From Chamaecrista fasciculata (Eukaryota; Streptophyta; Magnoliopsida; Fabales; Fabaceae): DNA of 64,000 bases. Shown here piece by piece: positions 32,533 through 45,331 of this stretch. Location of the stretch: NCBI GenBank assembly GCA_003254925.1, contig QANZ01013726.1:113797-177796 (forward strand), in the 5' to 3' direction. A program made the translations under genes and the position numbers. Numbering within the stretch: position 1 is the stretch's first letter; each line of letters opens with the position of its first letter. The notes beneath the pieces were generated by a model. It made no database searches, was not told the DNA's origin, and saw only the letters and a list, made by a program, of their open reading frames with translations.

Positions 32533-35500
32533 AAAAAAAACACATGAAGGTACACATAATAGTCGCTATGAATATGATTGGGTTTCACTTTTACACACAT
32601 ATTGATTGATGTGATAAAATTGGGAATAAAAAATTGAAAAGTGATTAAGAGCATATAAATTATCCGAGCTTGGCGTGCCAGTTAACGTTTGAATTGATTT
32701 AAAGATAAAGATTATATTAAATTTTTATATTGATAAAAGAGTAAGTTTGGGACCAATTTAAGAAATTATAAAAANAAAAGAGTAAGTTTGGGACCAATTT
32801 GAGAAATTACAAAAATATGTAAGACTCATCTAAAATAAATAAAATATTTAGGACCAATTTGAAATTACCTCATATGGGGAGAGTGAGTGTGGAGAGAGAG
32901 TGGTGACATTTTTTAATATTGTTTTTTGCATTTTTATAATTCATTTATTTTTTTAAAAAAGTGGGGAGAGAGTGGTGATTCTTTTTCTTTTTTTAATTTT
33001 TTAGTTCATTATTTTTGAGTAAAACCATAAAGGGATTTAGCCATATAATATAGTATAGATATACACACATGAAAAAAAAATTACTATTTATTTTTTTATT
33101 TATATAAAATTAATAAATCATTCTTCGAATAATTAAAATATATAATTTAATTTTTAAGGATGGTTTAATTCCTGAATTTAAATTAATTTTATGCTTATTT
33201 TGATGAATATGTTTTCAACTTAAGTTTATCTTAAATATATTTTAGTTAAAAACTTGTATTTTGCAAGATGATACATTTGTTTTGATTTGAGTGTAAGAAG
33301 GAGAGAGGAAAGTGTGGAAGACAGATGGAGAAAGCAGAAAGAAAGAAAGAGGATGGTGTTGTGTTTTGTGTCATGACTCATGAGTCATGCATGAGGATGG
33401 TGCGGTGCGAGAGAGGGACCCACATGCAGCACACTTAGCTTGACCCTCATGACCATGACCACACTTAGCCAATGGTGCAATCCATGTGAACCACTATACA
33501 TATAACATATAAGATATAACATACCACCCCACCTTTCTCATTGACTCACTTTTATATATATATTGTTGAGTCTTAATAATTATTGTTGAAAAATGGGTAC
33601 TAGCTAGTATTGTGCATGAATTTCTCGTAGTTGATGATGATGCGAGAGAGAAATCAAAATTTAAAAGTCTTTGGCATCTCAACAGCTTCTCTTTGTTTTT
33701 ATATATTTTTCAGCCTTCTGCCAAAGCGACGTGCTAACTTCTGCGATACTCCCAGTTTGGTTAGCCCCACATCCCAGATCTTATACATGTCCTAGTAAGT
33801 AGTGGGTCTAAAAGGGACCAAACGGTCATAGCAAAATTAAAGTAGCTTCTTCAACGTCATAATTATTCACTTTTAGACTTTGATCAATTCGCACTGTACT
33901 GTCACGAAACCAAAACCAAACTCACTTTGGTCCTTGCTCCAAAAAGAAACGTCCGGCCGCTACTATTGTCATACTTATGAATATGATTATATATGAACAT
34001 CTACTCTCATCTACTATTAGGTACGCTTTTTATGATATTTTTGGATTTTGTTTCTATATTATATTTTGGAACCTTTTAATTCTTAGTTTTTAAAACTTAA
34101 AAGTATATGTTAATTATTACATATGATTTTTTTTATAAGGCTAATTATTTTTTGTTTTAAAATAATATATAAACTAAATATCCTTCCATTTAAATTCAAA
34201 AACAACACTAACCATCTAACATTTATCCAGATTTATTAGTAACATACACCTATAACTAAAAATATATTGTCGTTGTCTGGCACAGTCATAAGTCATTGAC
34301 AGAATTAAGGTGCCGACCAGTCTAAAAAACGTTAGTCGTCACCCCCCAAAAGTATGAACTGTTTAGGTAGCGGCTCCAGTATTGTCATACTTAATTAAAA
34401 GTTAAACTTAAAACCTAAAAGAAAGAAAAGTAGTATAACATAAGAGGGGCTCTCATTTTCAGAAACAGTGAGTTTCCTTTTCACTTCATAATTCATGTCA
34501 CATATGGGAGACCACTATCACTAAACGCCGTACCTGCTCAACGCTCCATTAAAAGCCTGTCCTACTCTGCTCAGAATTTGTGCTCAAAATAAGAAGAAAA
34601 TTTATAATTTAATAATTCATGGTAGGTTTACGAGTGATGCTATTATATATCGATCGGTGACGACGTTAAATCAGTAAAAGCAAATATATAAATGAATGGT
34701 TCAATTTCAATGCTTGTGGTGACAACAGGACCACCGCCACTATATATAATTGGAGGAAATTTTGGCGAGTTTGTCCATACGTACATGTCTTGGTTGAAAC
34801 GATGCCGTGCCAGTGACCAACAAGTTTCGTGGCCTTGTGTATCTCCACAACAACATCATACACTTCATTTGTTTCCTCCTTTGTTTGTGCCTGTTTCAAT
34901 GTCACACATTATACTATTCTAATTATTTATTTTCTCCCACATTTATATATATATATAATAGTCAATCATAGCTACAAATACCTACGCAATAATAACTTAA
35001 TTAATGTTGAGATTGGATCAGCGTGATGGAGATTCCTTCGATCTCTACAAAACACATAACCTATATATATGGCTTTGTACCAATCTCTTCGGCAGTTTAC
35101 ATGTCAGATGTGTACGAAAATTAATATATATGCACAGATTGAAAACTCCATTTCGTGTACATCTCAAGAACTACCTATTAATTAATACTTGAGAAATACA
35201 TTTACAATTATACATGCATGCATATGCATATGCTTTTGTTTTTTTGTTTTTTAGTCTGTGAGTGTGATCACACTATCTAATTATATTGATCAAGTTTACC
35301 AAAAAAAAAATTATATTGATTAAATAAACGTGCCTAGGAATTAGGATAGCGAGTTTCAGACGTTGACCATTAATAATGTAGACAAATGAAAATTGAGCAT
35401 AAATTATTAGTCGGTTAACAAAAATGGTATTAAAACTAATTCAATTTATTGTTTTGGGTGGTTGAAAAGGAAATGATGTATTTAGAGAGAGTGGGTGATA

Positions 35501-36564
35501 TTGGGTAATGAGTAATGTGATAATGGGAGGGTTGAAATTGTACTATTTTGTTTGTACGTTGGAGACCGACACACGCAAGTAATGTGAAAATGCAAGTAAA
35601 AGTGAGTGAGTAATATCATACATAGTGACCCATCCCAATCCTTCATCACTGTGCTTGCAGGATCTTGTTGTTATTTTGGGGCCACTTTTGTTTGCTTTTC
35701 ATGCGCGCCTAACCTAAACGTTAACAGGGACGAAAGAGAAAAAGCAAGAAAGAGTGAAGTGATGGCCGGGAGAGTTGTGAACAATAATAATTGAGTGCTT
35801 CCTTCTTGTGCAAACTTTGACTGCATATGTACATGTATGTATAGTACTGCTTTTAATATTTTTATGTGCTTAGCTGTTGAGTCAGTCAATCAGTAGTAAA
35901 GTCTGTGTATTCACATTGTACTAGCCACCACCACTTAACGGATATATGCCTGCATGCATGGATCGTGAATCATGATCAGACCGGACACTCATCTTCTCTC
36001 TAACTTCTTCCACTCACTCACCAACACTTTTCCACCTTTTTTTCTCTCTCTTTCTCTCATCATGGATAGGGATAACTTTTTCTTTTCTTCGGTGCTAGCT
36101 ATAATAATTAATCATGCACATATAGCTTATTACCTTTGATCTTTAACTTTTCTTACAAGATAAAAAAATATCAATTTAATCATTCAAAAAGTAAAATTAT
36201 AAGATTTTGACTCTAAAAATATATAATGATAATCAATTTGATCATTTTATTATAATTTTTTAACCTCAATATATTATTAAATGTAATGTCAGTTATATTT
36301 AGAATTGTCATTAGATTAGTATCTTTAACAAAAAAAAAAAACTAAATTTATTGTGATTGCATATATTTGAGAAACTAAAACTTATATGATTTTCTGTTAC
36401 TAGGACTAAACTGAAAAAAAATATTATCTTTCAAAGATTAAGCCATTAATTTACTCTTTAATTAAATAATATACAACCCAAAATGAAANTCCAACCACTT
36501 CAACTCCTTCCATCAGCTTCCACCATATGCAAAATCATGCATATATATATATATAAATATATAA
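32533..36564. other. Long gene-poor region
   Basis: I see no supported gene. A tandem duplication of a segment of about 45 bp (AAGAGTAAGTTTGGGACCAA) lies at 32738-32810 and includes an N at 32775. Purine-rich DNA lies at 33290-33360. Short open frames at 34666-34922 and 35606-35794 have no recognisable motifs. Another single N is at 36489. Some of this may be transcribed non-coding DNA. Confidence 0.45.
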
Positions 36565-37224
36565 GCAAAAGACCATATGGCCCTAATGTTTGAGGTCAAT
36601 TTCAGTTATGCCTCTAACGTTTGTTTTATGTCAGTTATGCCCCCAATGTGAAACGTTGATGTCAATTATATCCTAACCTTAAATTTTTTGGGCCAAAGTC
36701 CTATTTTGGTCCTTCAAGTTTGCTCAAAGTTCTATTTTGGTCCCTCAAATCTCCAGTGAACTTTTCAGCGAGATACATGGCGACTCTGACGACTACGAAA
36801 ACTCCTAATCCATAGTTTTTTGACCTCTTGAGTTCAATGACAACTTCCATTTTGCTAAAACTTGTCTGGTAAGCCGCCAAAAAATTACATAGTCGTCAAA
36901 AATCATATTTTCGGTCATTTGTTCGCAAAATGCAGGCCACCATTGAACTCAAGAGGTAAAAAAAATCTTGGATTAGGAGTTTTTATAGTCGTTATTGGGA
37001 CCACCGTGTATCTAGCCAGAAAGTTTGTCGGAAACTTGGTGGACCAAAACGTAACTTTGAGCAAATTTGAAGGAGCAAAATAGGATTTTGGCCAAAAAAA
37101 AATTGAGCTTAGGGTATAATTGATACCAACGTTTTACATTGGAAGCATAACTGACACAAAATAAACGTTAAGGACATAACTGAAATTGACCCCAAACATT
37201 AAGGGCACCGTTAAGTCTTTTGCC
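36565..37224. repeat. Outer foldback element (nest host)
   Basis: The left arm (GCAAAAGACCATATGGCCCT, TTTCAGTTATGCC, GTTTTATGTCAGTTATGCCC) ends near 36691. The right arm (ATTGATACCAACGTTTTAC, AACTGACACAAAATAAACG, AACTGAAATTGACCCC) starts near 37098 and is its inverse. The centre is occupied by another foldback at 36692-37097. Confidence 0.75.
36692..37097. repeat. Inner foldback element nested inside another
   Basis: The left arm starts GGGCCAAAGTCCTATTTTGG with TCAAGTTTGCTCAAAGTTC. The right arm ends GAGCAAAATAGGATTTTGGCC with ACTTTGAGCAAATTTGAAG. It belongs to the same family as the element in HPR1 intron 12. Confidence 0.75.
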
Positions 37225-38567
37225 TAAATATATATAATATTCTGAAGCCCTAAACCCGCCATCTGCTGCTGCTAAAAGCCCAAATCTATTGTTCATGCAA
37301 ATGCATTTAACACAATGCTTTAATTTCTGGCTAGTTTCCACCATTTTCAACTAATGCTTCTAGTTTTCACTCGTGTATCACTTTCGAAGTAACTTACAAC
37401 ATCATACATATATAAAATTCCCATAGTCTACCTCTATCTTCCTTTATCACTATTATATTGAACTTGTTTTTCCATATATAACTGGATATATATATATATA
37501 TATATGGGACGGAGACAAGATTCTGCTCATAGTATAATCCAAATAAAAAAAAAAGAACACTTAAAAGCCTAAAAGCTTTAAACTTAATGATCTACTCCCT
37601 CTGGTTCTATATATATATATATATATATATGATATTTTGGAAAACTTTTTTTGTTTTAAAATATCTGTTGTTTTACAAATTCAAGAGATCATTAATTATT
37701 TTTTTACTATTCTATCCCTATTATATATAGTAGAGTCATAAATGAATAAATATTTCCCAAATAATTTAATAGGAATAGTTTAGTCTTTTTATCTCATTTT
37801 TCTCTTCATTTTAGATGAACTAATCATTTCTTTAATCTGTGTGCATTTACCTTAAACATCAAATATATAGAACCCGAGGGAGTATTTATTATTATAATGG
37901 ATTTTATATTTATTTATTATTGAGAGTATCATTTGAAGTTTGAACATGGATTTAATTAATTTAACCAATTAACATGTAATATTGAAATTAAATTAAAATG
38001 AAGAAAGTAGTAAGGAATGTAATGTCATATCATCATCAAAACATTGAAGTTTGTTAAATATGAAGCTAAGGAAGCAATAAGTGGAGAGAGAGAAGGATGG
38101 GATGATCCTTATCCTTAATGGAAGCAAGGTGTAGAGTTGAAACAGTTGAAAGGGGAAGGAAGGATATTGATAGTTTGATACCACTGGGATCCCCATCCAT
38201 ACTATATACATACATACTTTGGTTGACTAGCTAGTTGAGCCCATGGTTGGGGGTACATTGAAATTAAGTGGGACTCTAGAGATGAGATACACATGTATTT
38301 ATAGCGAGAGTGACCCACCATGAGCCATGTTTGATGTCCATAATTCCAATTCATCAATCAAACCTGACATTGAAAGAAGCGTTATGGTCCCACGTTGATA
38401 TGCCATCATGTCACCATGTTGGGTCGGTGTGGTTACCCAGTCGCTTCACGTCACGTATTACAGGTATAATAATGAAATGAAGGCAACGCCACTAGTGTGA
38501 GTGTAAATTGATTAAAGTCTGTTCTACATCCATCTCTTAATAGCTAGTTTGCAGTGAATTAATTAAG
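37225..38567. other. Upstream region of the HIPP gene
   Basis: This is AT-rich with several (TA)n runs (about 37490 and 37611). A short repeat with CTACTCCCTCTGGTTCTATA (37591) and its inverse AGAACCCGAGGGAGTA (37869) marks a MITE-like element of about 300 bp between them. ACGT-containing CACGTCACGT lies near 38447, a possible bZIP site upstream of the HIPP gene. No gene was found. Confidence 0.45.
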
Positions 38568-39116
38568 ATGGGTGTTCTGGATCACATATCTGAATTCTTG
38601 GATTGCTCCCATGCAAGAAGTCATTCAAAGTACAAAAAGCGCAAAGAATTGCAGGTAAGGTTAAATTTTGATTAATTATGGAATAATTGTGGGGTTGTTG
38701 AAATGAAAGAATTTAAAATAGAAGTATGTGATATGTGATAGACGGTGGAGGTGAAAGTGAAGATGGACTGCGAAGGATGCGAGAGGAAGGTGAAGAAGGC
38801 GGTGGAAGGAATGAAGGGAGTGACGCAAGTGGATGTGGAGCGTAAGGCTAACAAGGTCACCGTCATCGGCTACGTTGACCCTTCCAAGGTTGTTTCACGC
38901 ATCGCTCATCGCACCGGCAAGAGAGTTCAGCTCTGGCCTTATGTCCCGTACGACGTCGTTCAACACCCCTATGCTCCGGGAGTATACGACAAGAAGGCAC
39001 CGCCGGGATACGTGCGCAACGCCGATCACCCTCACCTCGCACGTGCCACCTCCGCTGAGGTTCGTTACACCACCGCTTTTAGCGACGAAAATCCCACCGC
39101 CTGCTCCATCATGTGA
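38568..39116 (+). CDS. HIPP26: Heavy-metal-associated isoprenylated plant protein, HIPP26-like
   Basis: Exon 1 is 38568-38654, the intron 38655-38741, and exon 2 is 38742-39116, giving 153 residues, the same length as Arabidopsis HIPP26 as I recall it. It starts MGVLDHISEFLDCSHARSHS, has an HMA fold with the metal-binding pair in MDCEGCERKV (Cys39 and Cys42), and keeps the family motifs RIAHRTGKRVQLWPYVPYD and VYDKKAPPGYVR. It ends TTAFSDENPTACSIM, in which CSIM is a CaaX prenylation box. These proteins bind metals such as cadmium, copper or zinc, attach to membranes or enter the nucleus, and are linked to stress responses. The symbol reflects best resemblance among close paralogues (HIPP20-27). 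Confidence 0.92.
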
Positions 39117-39284
39117 TCCCTCCATTAATGTCATATGTGTCACTTCACTTCACTATATATATGTATTCTCTCTCTTCATTACTATTATTATCCTATCCTT
39201 TAATTTCAAAGCAGATTTCATTAGTTTACTACTCTTCCATGCTATCTCTTTTGTCCTTATTCCAACCAAGTTCAACATCCAATT

Positions 39285-39494
39285 TATTACAAAAGATAAA
39301 AGAAGAGAAATGAAATGTTGAAAACAGAGAAATGAAGGAAATGAGAATCATTCATTGATGATTAAGAGTACAAAGGAGGTTTATATAGTGTGACTATTAC
39401 AACTGAACAACTGATACAATAACAAACTCTAATCTGATATAACAAACTAATGCCACGTCATCATCATGCCATATCATCAGCTCATTCTCTAATA
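39285..39494 (-). repeat. 3' LTR of the copia element
   Basis: This matches 45332-45541 apart from about seven substitutions. The outer bases are TATTA and TAATA rather than TG and CA. The 3' LTR follows the polypurine tract. Confidence 0.9.
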
Positions 39495-40090
39495 TGCCCC
39501 CTCAAACTGATAATATTAGATGATAATACCATCAGTTTGTCTCGAAAATTTGCAAACACATGCTTAGACAAAGCCTTTGTGAAGCTATCTGCTACTTGCT
39601 CTTCAGAATTAATATGTTGAACTTTAATAGCTCCTGAAATTGTCTTTTCTCTAACATAATGAATATCAAGTTCTATGTGTTTAGTCCTTGCATGAAGAAT
39701 CAGATTCCTAGTCATATGCACTGCACTCAAATTGTCACATAAAACAGTAGGAACTTTAGAAAGAAGAACATCCAACTCATAAAGTAATGACTATATCCAA
39801 GAGATTTCACTCACAACAGCAGCTAACCCCCTATATTCAGCCTCTGTACTGCTTCTAGATACCACTCTTTGCTTTTTAGAAGACCAACTTATCAAATTAT
39901 CTCCCAAGAAAATGCAGAAACCTGTGGTACTTCTGCGATCATCAAGGTCTGATCCCCAGTCAAAATCACAATAGGCAGTAATTGAAAAAGAAGCTAGTTT
40001 AGTGAAAACTAAACCATAAGAAGCCGTGCCTTTAATGTATCTAAGAAGCTTCTTGACAGCTTGCCAATGTTGTTGAGTAGGAGCTTGCAT
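39495..40090 (-). pseudogene. RNase H portion of copia pol, frameshifted
   Basis: Two open pieces (39791-40090 and 39495-39775) carry SITAYCDFDWGSDLDDRRST, TGFCIFLGDNLISW and TEAEYRGLA, then LCDNLSAVHMTRNL and RTKHIELDIHYVRE. These are the usual RNase H blocks. They are separated by an in-frame stop near 39790. Confidence 0.85.
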
Positions 40091-40129
40091 AAACTGACAT
40101 ACCCTATTGACAGCAAAGCAAATGTTTGG

Positions 40130-40573
40130 TCATGTAACAGTAAGATATTGCAGTCCTCCTACAATACTTCTGTAAAAATGAGGATCAGAAAATAAGGGTT
40201 CCGAGTCTTTGCTCAATTTTATGCCTTTAACCATTGGTATAGGAGAGATAGTAGATCCAAACATCCCTGCCTTATGCAAAAAATCATCTACATACTTCTC
40301 TTGAGACAGAATATAAGAACCATCATCAGCAGAAATCACTTTAATACCAAGAAAATAATCCAATGATCCTAAGTCTTTCAGAGAAAAAGTTTCATTCAAC
40401 TTAGAAACAAGACTTTTAACATCAGATGAGTTTGTTCCAGTAATTAAGATATCATCAACATAGACCAACACATATAAAACTCTGCCATTATATCTCTTAA
40501 TAAAAAGAGAATGATCACACTTGCTAATTGAAACCAAAAGAAATCAAGGCTTGAGATAATCTGGAAAACCAAG
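40130..40573 (-). pseudogene. C-terminal part of copia reverse transcriptase
   Basis: This contains the catalytic YVDD box (VLVYVDDILITGTN), then LKDLGSLDYFLGI and ILSQEKYVDDFL. A frameshift lies near 40535. The upstream half is separated by the insertion at 40574-41996. Confidence 0.85.
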
Positions 40574-41996
40574 TGATCTGACCATATTTCATCATGTATT
40601 TTAGGGACATTTTAGGGCATTTTATATTCATTTGGGATTCATTTGCATGCCTTTATGTCCTTTTATGATGAAATATGATGCCTTGAGGTTTGATGATTAT
40701 TTGGACTATTTTGTGAGTAATTGTGTCGTTTTCTCGGGTTTAATCTTTATTACTTGATTGATCCTCTTTATCCAGAGAATTCACTTAGTTTCTCGATGTT
40801 CTTGATAGGTTTTAATGAAGTCCAAAGTGCTGCATTGCTTCGAGGAAGGCTCAAGGATGTTTGGAGACGAGTCAGGGACCAAACTAAAAACGAATTCAAG
40901 TTGCTGAAAAAACCGCCGCCGGAACCGCCGCCATGCATAGCCGCGGCGGGTCCGCGGCTGGTTTCTCTGGAAAACCCGCCGCCGGAACCGCCGCCATGCA
41001 CAGCCGCGGCGGGTTCGCGATAATTTGTAATTAAGTAGGCCCAAGCCCGATTTTGATGATTCTGACCTAGATTTCTTTAGAATGAGCCGAAATTTACATA
41101 TATGAGAGGTTTTTAGGTCATTTAAATGAGGAGGAACCCTAGAGACACACTTGACACCATCTCCTTCATCCCCTCTCTTCTCCCACCTTCATCCATGGCT
41201 ACTTTGGAGGCTAGGAGGCTTGTTGAAGCCGAATCTCTCTCCATGAGCAGCTAGATTCCACACCCATAAGAGGATTGGAGGAGGCCCGAGCTTGGTTCTA
41301 CACTTAGGGAGTTTTACTTTACTCTTTTCATCGTTTTATATTAGGGTTTGAGTTTTTCTTGGTTAGAGAACTTGTAATTCTGATATTGATTATGAATTTG
41401 AGATTGGATTTTGGATTCTGATATGTATTGATTATTCTTGTCTTGATTATGATCCGTTCGGATACGTTGTAGTTGGTTTGACTAATAATTGGGATAAGTT
41501 TCTCTTTGATAACTTTGTCTGAGTTATAGAGTTGCCTGAATTCTTGATTTTATCTCGCCATTAGCAACATTGAAGTGATTATCTTGGTTATGTTTATAAT
41601 TGAGTTAATTGCTATGTTTAACGGTAGTGGACAACTTTAGTAAATGGTTTGTGAAGTAATTACTCCGATCTTTATAAGCTAGGAAGGCCGAATTCAATTC
41701 CTCTGTTGGGTGTTTCCATCAATAAGTGTCTTATCTATCTTTATCGCTTTTGTTTATCTTTTGCTTATTAATCAAAAACCCCAAAAATATTATTTCTTTA
41801 TTTAATTATTGTTTTAGGTCTTAGATAAACAATCAAAGAACAAATTTTCTTCGTTTTTACCCGATTGGTGATAACTTGGTATCGTTTACAATTAAACCTT
41901 GCACAAAAGTTCCTCGAGAGATCGACTCGGATTGCACCACTATAGTGCATTAATTCCGGTATTTTTGGCCACCTAACGACGGGTGCGGTCAAAACT
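40574..41996 (+). mobile_element. 1.4-kb non-coding insertion inside the copia reverse transcriptase
   Basis: The reverse transcriptase frame stops at LYGLKQAP (41999) and resumes near 40573. The intervening 1,423 bp is foreign to copia and is flanked by CAAG on both sides (40570-40573 and 41997-42000), a possible 4-bp duplication. It starts TGATCTGACC and ends near GTGCGGTCAAAACT, and contains an imperfect GC-rich duplication. It may be a solo LTR or a non-autonomous retroelement, because the right part (TTCCTCGAGAGATCGACTCG) resembles leader regions of plant LTR elements. The class is uncertain. Confidence 0.7.
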
Positions 41997-42517
41997 CAAG
42001 GAGCTTGCTTTAATCCATACAGGGATTTGTGCAATTTGCAAACCATATTCTTATTTTCAGCTTCAAAACCTTGTGGTTGCTTCATAAACACAGCTTCTGT
42101 CAAGTAACCATTCAAAAACGCATTATTAATATCAATTTGATGAATTGACCAATTATTAGCAAGAGACAATGACAAAATTAGTCTAACAGTAGTTGGTTTT
42201 ACTACTGGACTAAATGTCTCATGAAAATCATAGCTTTCTCTTTGCAAGAAACCTTGAGCTACAAGCCTCGCCTTATATCTTTCAACACTACCATCTGACT
42301 TCTCTTTAATTCTGAAAATCCATTTAGATCCAATTGCATGACAACCCTTTGGTAACTCAACTAATGACCATGTTTTATTTTTCTGTAAAGCTTGATACTC
42401 TTCATTCATTGCAAATTGCCAAGTAGGATTAGATAAGGCTTCTGAAACTGTTATAGGAATAGTATGAGTAAGAAAAACTTTTGGTTTAAAAATACCATTC
42501 TTACCTCTAGTGGTCAT
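41997..42517 (-). pseudogene. N-terminal part of copia reverse transcriptase
   Basis: Typical motifs are present: AMNEEYQALQKNKTWSLVEL, GSKWIFRIKEKSDGSVERYK, ARLVAQGF, QIDINNAFLNGYL and CKLHKSLYGLKQAP. The frame ends at the insertion boundary. Confidence 0.9.
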
Positions 42518-42582
42518 ATAGTGTGAGGCAATGGTGGAGGTTTTTTAGAATTGACAGGAACAAAATTCTGAGATTGAACATT

Positions 42583-43142
42583 TCAAGAAGAAGAATTAGA
42601 ACCAGAGGTCAAATTTTGAGAAGCTGGGAGAGAAGAATGAGACTGTATTGGGGAATTTACAGGTGTTGGTAAGAGTGGAGGAACATTAGAATTTGGTGAA
42701 GAAGAATTGGGAGAATCAGTAACAAAGTCAAGAGCAGAAAAAGAATTATGACAAGGTACTGATGGAGACAAAACTGGAGGTATAGCAGAAAAATTTTGAA
42801 TCTGAGAAGATTTTGAAGTAGAGGATGCTAGTTTATCAGTAAAGGGAAAATATTGCTCATCAAAAACTACATCACGAGCAATGTAGATTCTTTTTGTAGA
42901 CAGATCTAAGCACTTATATCCTTTATGAAAAGCACTGTAACCAAGAAAGACACAAGCCTTTGAACGAAATTCAAGCTTATTTTTATTGTATGGTCTGGTA
43001 GAGGGATAACATGCACAGCCAAAAGTCCTAAAAGATTTATAGAAAGGCTTTTTATCATAAAGAGTTTCAAATGGAGATACAAATTTAAGAACAGAACTTG
43101 GCAACCTGTTAATGAGATGAACTGCAGTAGCAAAAGCTTCAT
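42583..43142 (-). pseudogene. C-terminal part of copia integrase
   Basis: The segment FETLYDKKPFYKSFRTFGCA, RPYNKNKLEFRSKACVFLGY and DVVFDEQYFPF is characteristic. A stop lies near 43145. A Ser/Pro-rich linker follows toward the reverse transcriptase. Confidence 0.85.
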
Positions 43143-43407
43143 CCTAATAAATTTTAGGAAGAGAAGTTTGAGCTAGAAGAGTAAGACCAACTTCAGTTAT
43201 GTGAGCATGCTTTCTTTCAGCCAATCCATTCTGTTCATGAAGATGAGGACAACTTCTTCTATGCACAATTCCTTGAGTAGTAAGATAAGAAGATAATGAC
43301 CTGTATTCTCCCCCTCAATCTGAATGTACTACCTTAATATTGCAGTTTAATTGCAACTCAACCAAAGCTTTAAAATCAAGAAAAGCTTGCATGACACCAG
43401 ACTTACT

Positions 43408-45288
43408 TTATAACAAATATAACCAAGTAAATCGTGAATAAGCATCAGTAAAATGTACATAATATTGAAAACCACCACTGGAAATGACAGGAGAGGGACC
43501 CCAAACATCTGTATGAATGAGTTCTAAAGGAAATGAATAAGTAGTTTGAGAACTAGGAGAAGATCTTTTATGAAATTTGCCAAAACAGCAGGACTTACAA
43601 ACAAATTCAGAATTAGAATTATTGAAACTAATGTTACAATCCTTCAAAACCTTTTTACACACATTAGAAGAAGGATGGCCAAGCCTATTGTGCCAAAGAT
43701 TGTAAACATTAGAAGAAGACTTTGAATTAGAATCTACTAAAAAATTCAAAGGAGCACCAGAAGAAAAATGAGTCTGGACAGTAGAGGAAGCTCGATTGTG
43801 CAGAGAACTAGAACTGACAATGTGAAGAATTTGAACTTCCTCAAGAGCATAAAGTCCATGTCTAATTGTACCTCTCAAAAGAGTTTGATGAGTATCCTGT
43901 TGTTTCACAAGAAAATAATCAGAGTAGAACAAAAAATAAACTGAGTTATCTTGTGAGAATTTTGAGACACTAAGCAGATTTTTAGAAATATTAGGAACTA
44001 CAAGGACATTTTTGAGACACAATTTTATAGAAGGATGAAAAGTTGAGTTGAAAAAGGAATTTCTAGAAATGGTAATGCACAAACCTGACCCATCACCTAT
44101 GAAAACTTGATCATAATTTGTATAGTCAGCTGTAGTGGAAAGATTGGAAGCATCATTTGTCAAATGATTTGAAGCTCCAGAGTCAACATACCATGATGAA
44201 TCTGCCACTGATTCAGGTGTAGCAATCATTGCTTGAGGCTGTGATCTAGGAGTAGAGGATGTAGAGGAAGATGAAGCATACTGCTGAGAATCTATAGAGT
44301 AGTTAGAATCAAATCTATACCAACAATTCGAAGCTATATGGCCATGTTTACCACACACTTGACACATGAAAGTTGATCTTGAATCATATGAATTTGCTCT
44401 GCCAGTACCACGACCATTAGCATTAAAATTTCCTCTTCTGTTTTGAAAATTTCCACGACCTCTAAAAGAATTATTTCTTCCTCCATAATTGTTTCCTCCA
44501 CGACCTCCAAAATTCTGTCCTCCTCTACCTCTAAAACCAGAATTATTTCCTCTACCACTAGTTTGAGCTATATTAGCAGAAGCAATCTCAATTGGTTTAG
44601 ACATTTGAATCCGAGATTCTTGTGTTGACAAAAGTGCAGCTATATCAGAAATTTTATATGGCTGTGCTCTAGTAAGAACTGAACACACAAAAGCATCATA
44701 CTCCATAGGAAAACCATTGAAAAATGCATTGATATGATCATTTATTGGAAGAGGTTGACCAATTGCAGCTAAAGAATCAACCAGAGATTTGATTTTACCA
44801 AGATAAGCAGTCATTGACATAGATCCTTTCTTAATATTCTGCAATTGAGTTTTATATTGATTTTCTTTTGCTCGAGTTTGACTAGCATACTGAGAAAGAA
44901 TTCGATTCCATACCTCAGAAGCTGACTTAGATCCTACAGCTTGTGAGATTATTGCTTCAGTCATCGAAGAAACTAACCAAGACATGAGCAATCGATCTTG
45001 ACGTTTCCAATCAACAAACGCAGGATTTGATTTTCCAGCTCTTTCATCTTCAGAAGACAAGAACTGTGATGGAACTTTTGGATCTTGCTCAATGAATCGA
45101 TCAAGCTGGTATCCAAGAATGGCAGACTCCATCTGGAGATGCTAAAGCAGAAAATTCGTTTCATCAAGTTTAACAGAAAACTGATGAGTGAATGTAACAA
45201 TGCCAGAAACTAGATCAATTTTGGCAGTCAAGGAAGAAGGATTAGATGTGGGAAGAGTAGTAGATGAAGGAGAAGGTAGAGGATTCAT
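43408..45288 (-). pseudogene. Copia gag, protease and N-terminal integrase
   Basis: The likely original start is at 45288. An in-frame TAG lies near 45143, where a Trp codon would be expected. The frame then runs open from 45132 for 574 codons. It has the gag domain (QLQNIKKGSMSMTAYLGKIK), a Gly/Arg-rich stretch, the zinc knuckle CQVCGKHGHIASNC, the protease site WYVDSGASNHLT, the pre-integrase block LWHNRLGHPSSN and the first part of the integrase core (LIHTDVWGPSPV, DAYSRFTWLYLL). It ends at a stop at 43408. Between 43145 and 43408 the integrase core continues only with interruptions. Confidence 0.9.
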
Positions 45289-45331
45289 AGCTGGTTGCTC
45301 TCCATAGAGAATCTCTATGGCTCTGATACCA

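Noticed and set aside
34666-34922. Overlapping frames on both strands
   Set aside because: Neither has a known motif or splice partner; composition is like that of the surroundings.
28871-38567. Conserved microRNA precursors
   Set aside because: I looked for the best-known plant microRNA sequences by eye and recognised none; small-RNA data would be needed to exclude others.
38833-39321. Overlapping open frames in other frames of the HIPP exon
   Set aside because: They are shadows of the HIPP coding sequence, whose motifs and CaaX box fix the correct frame.
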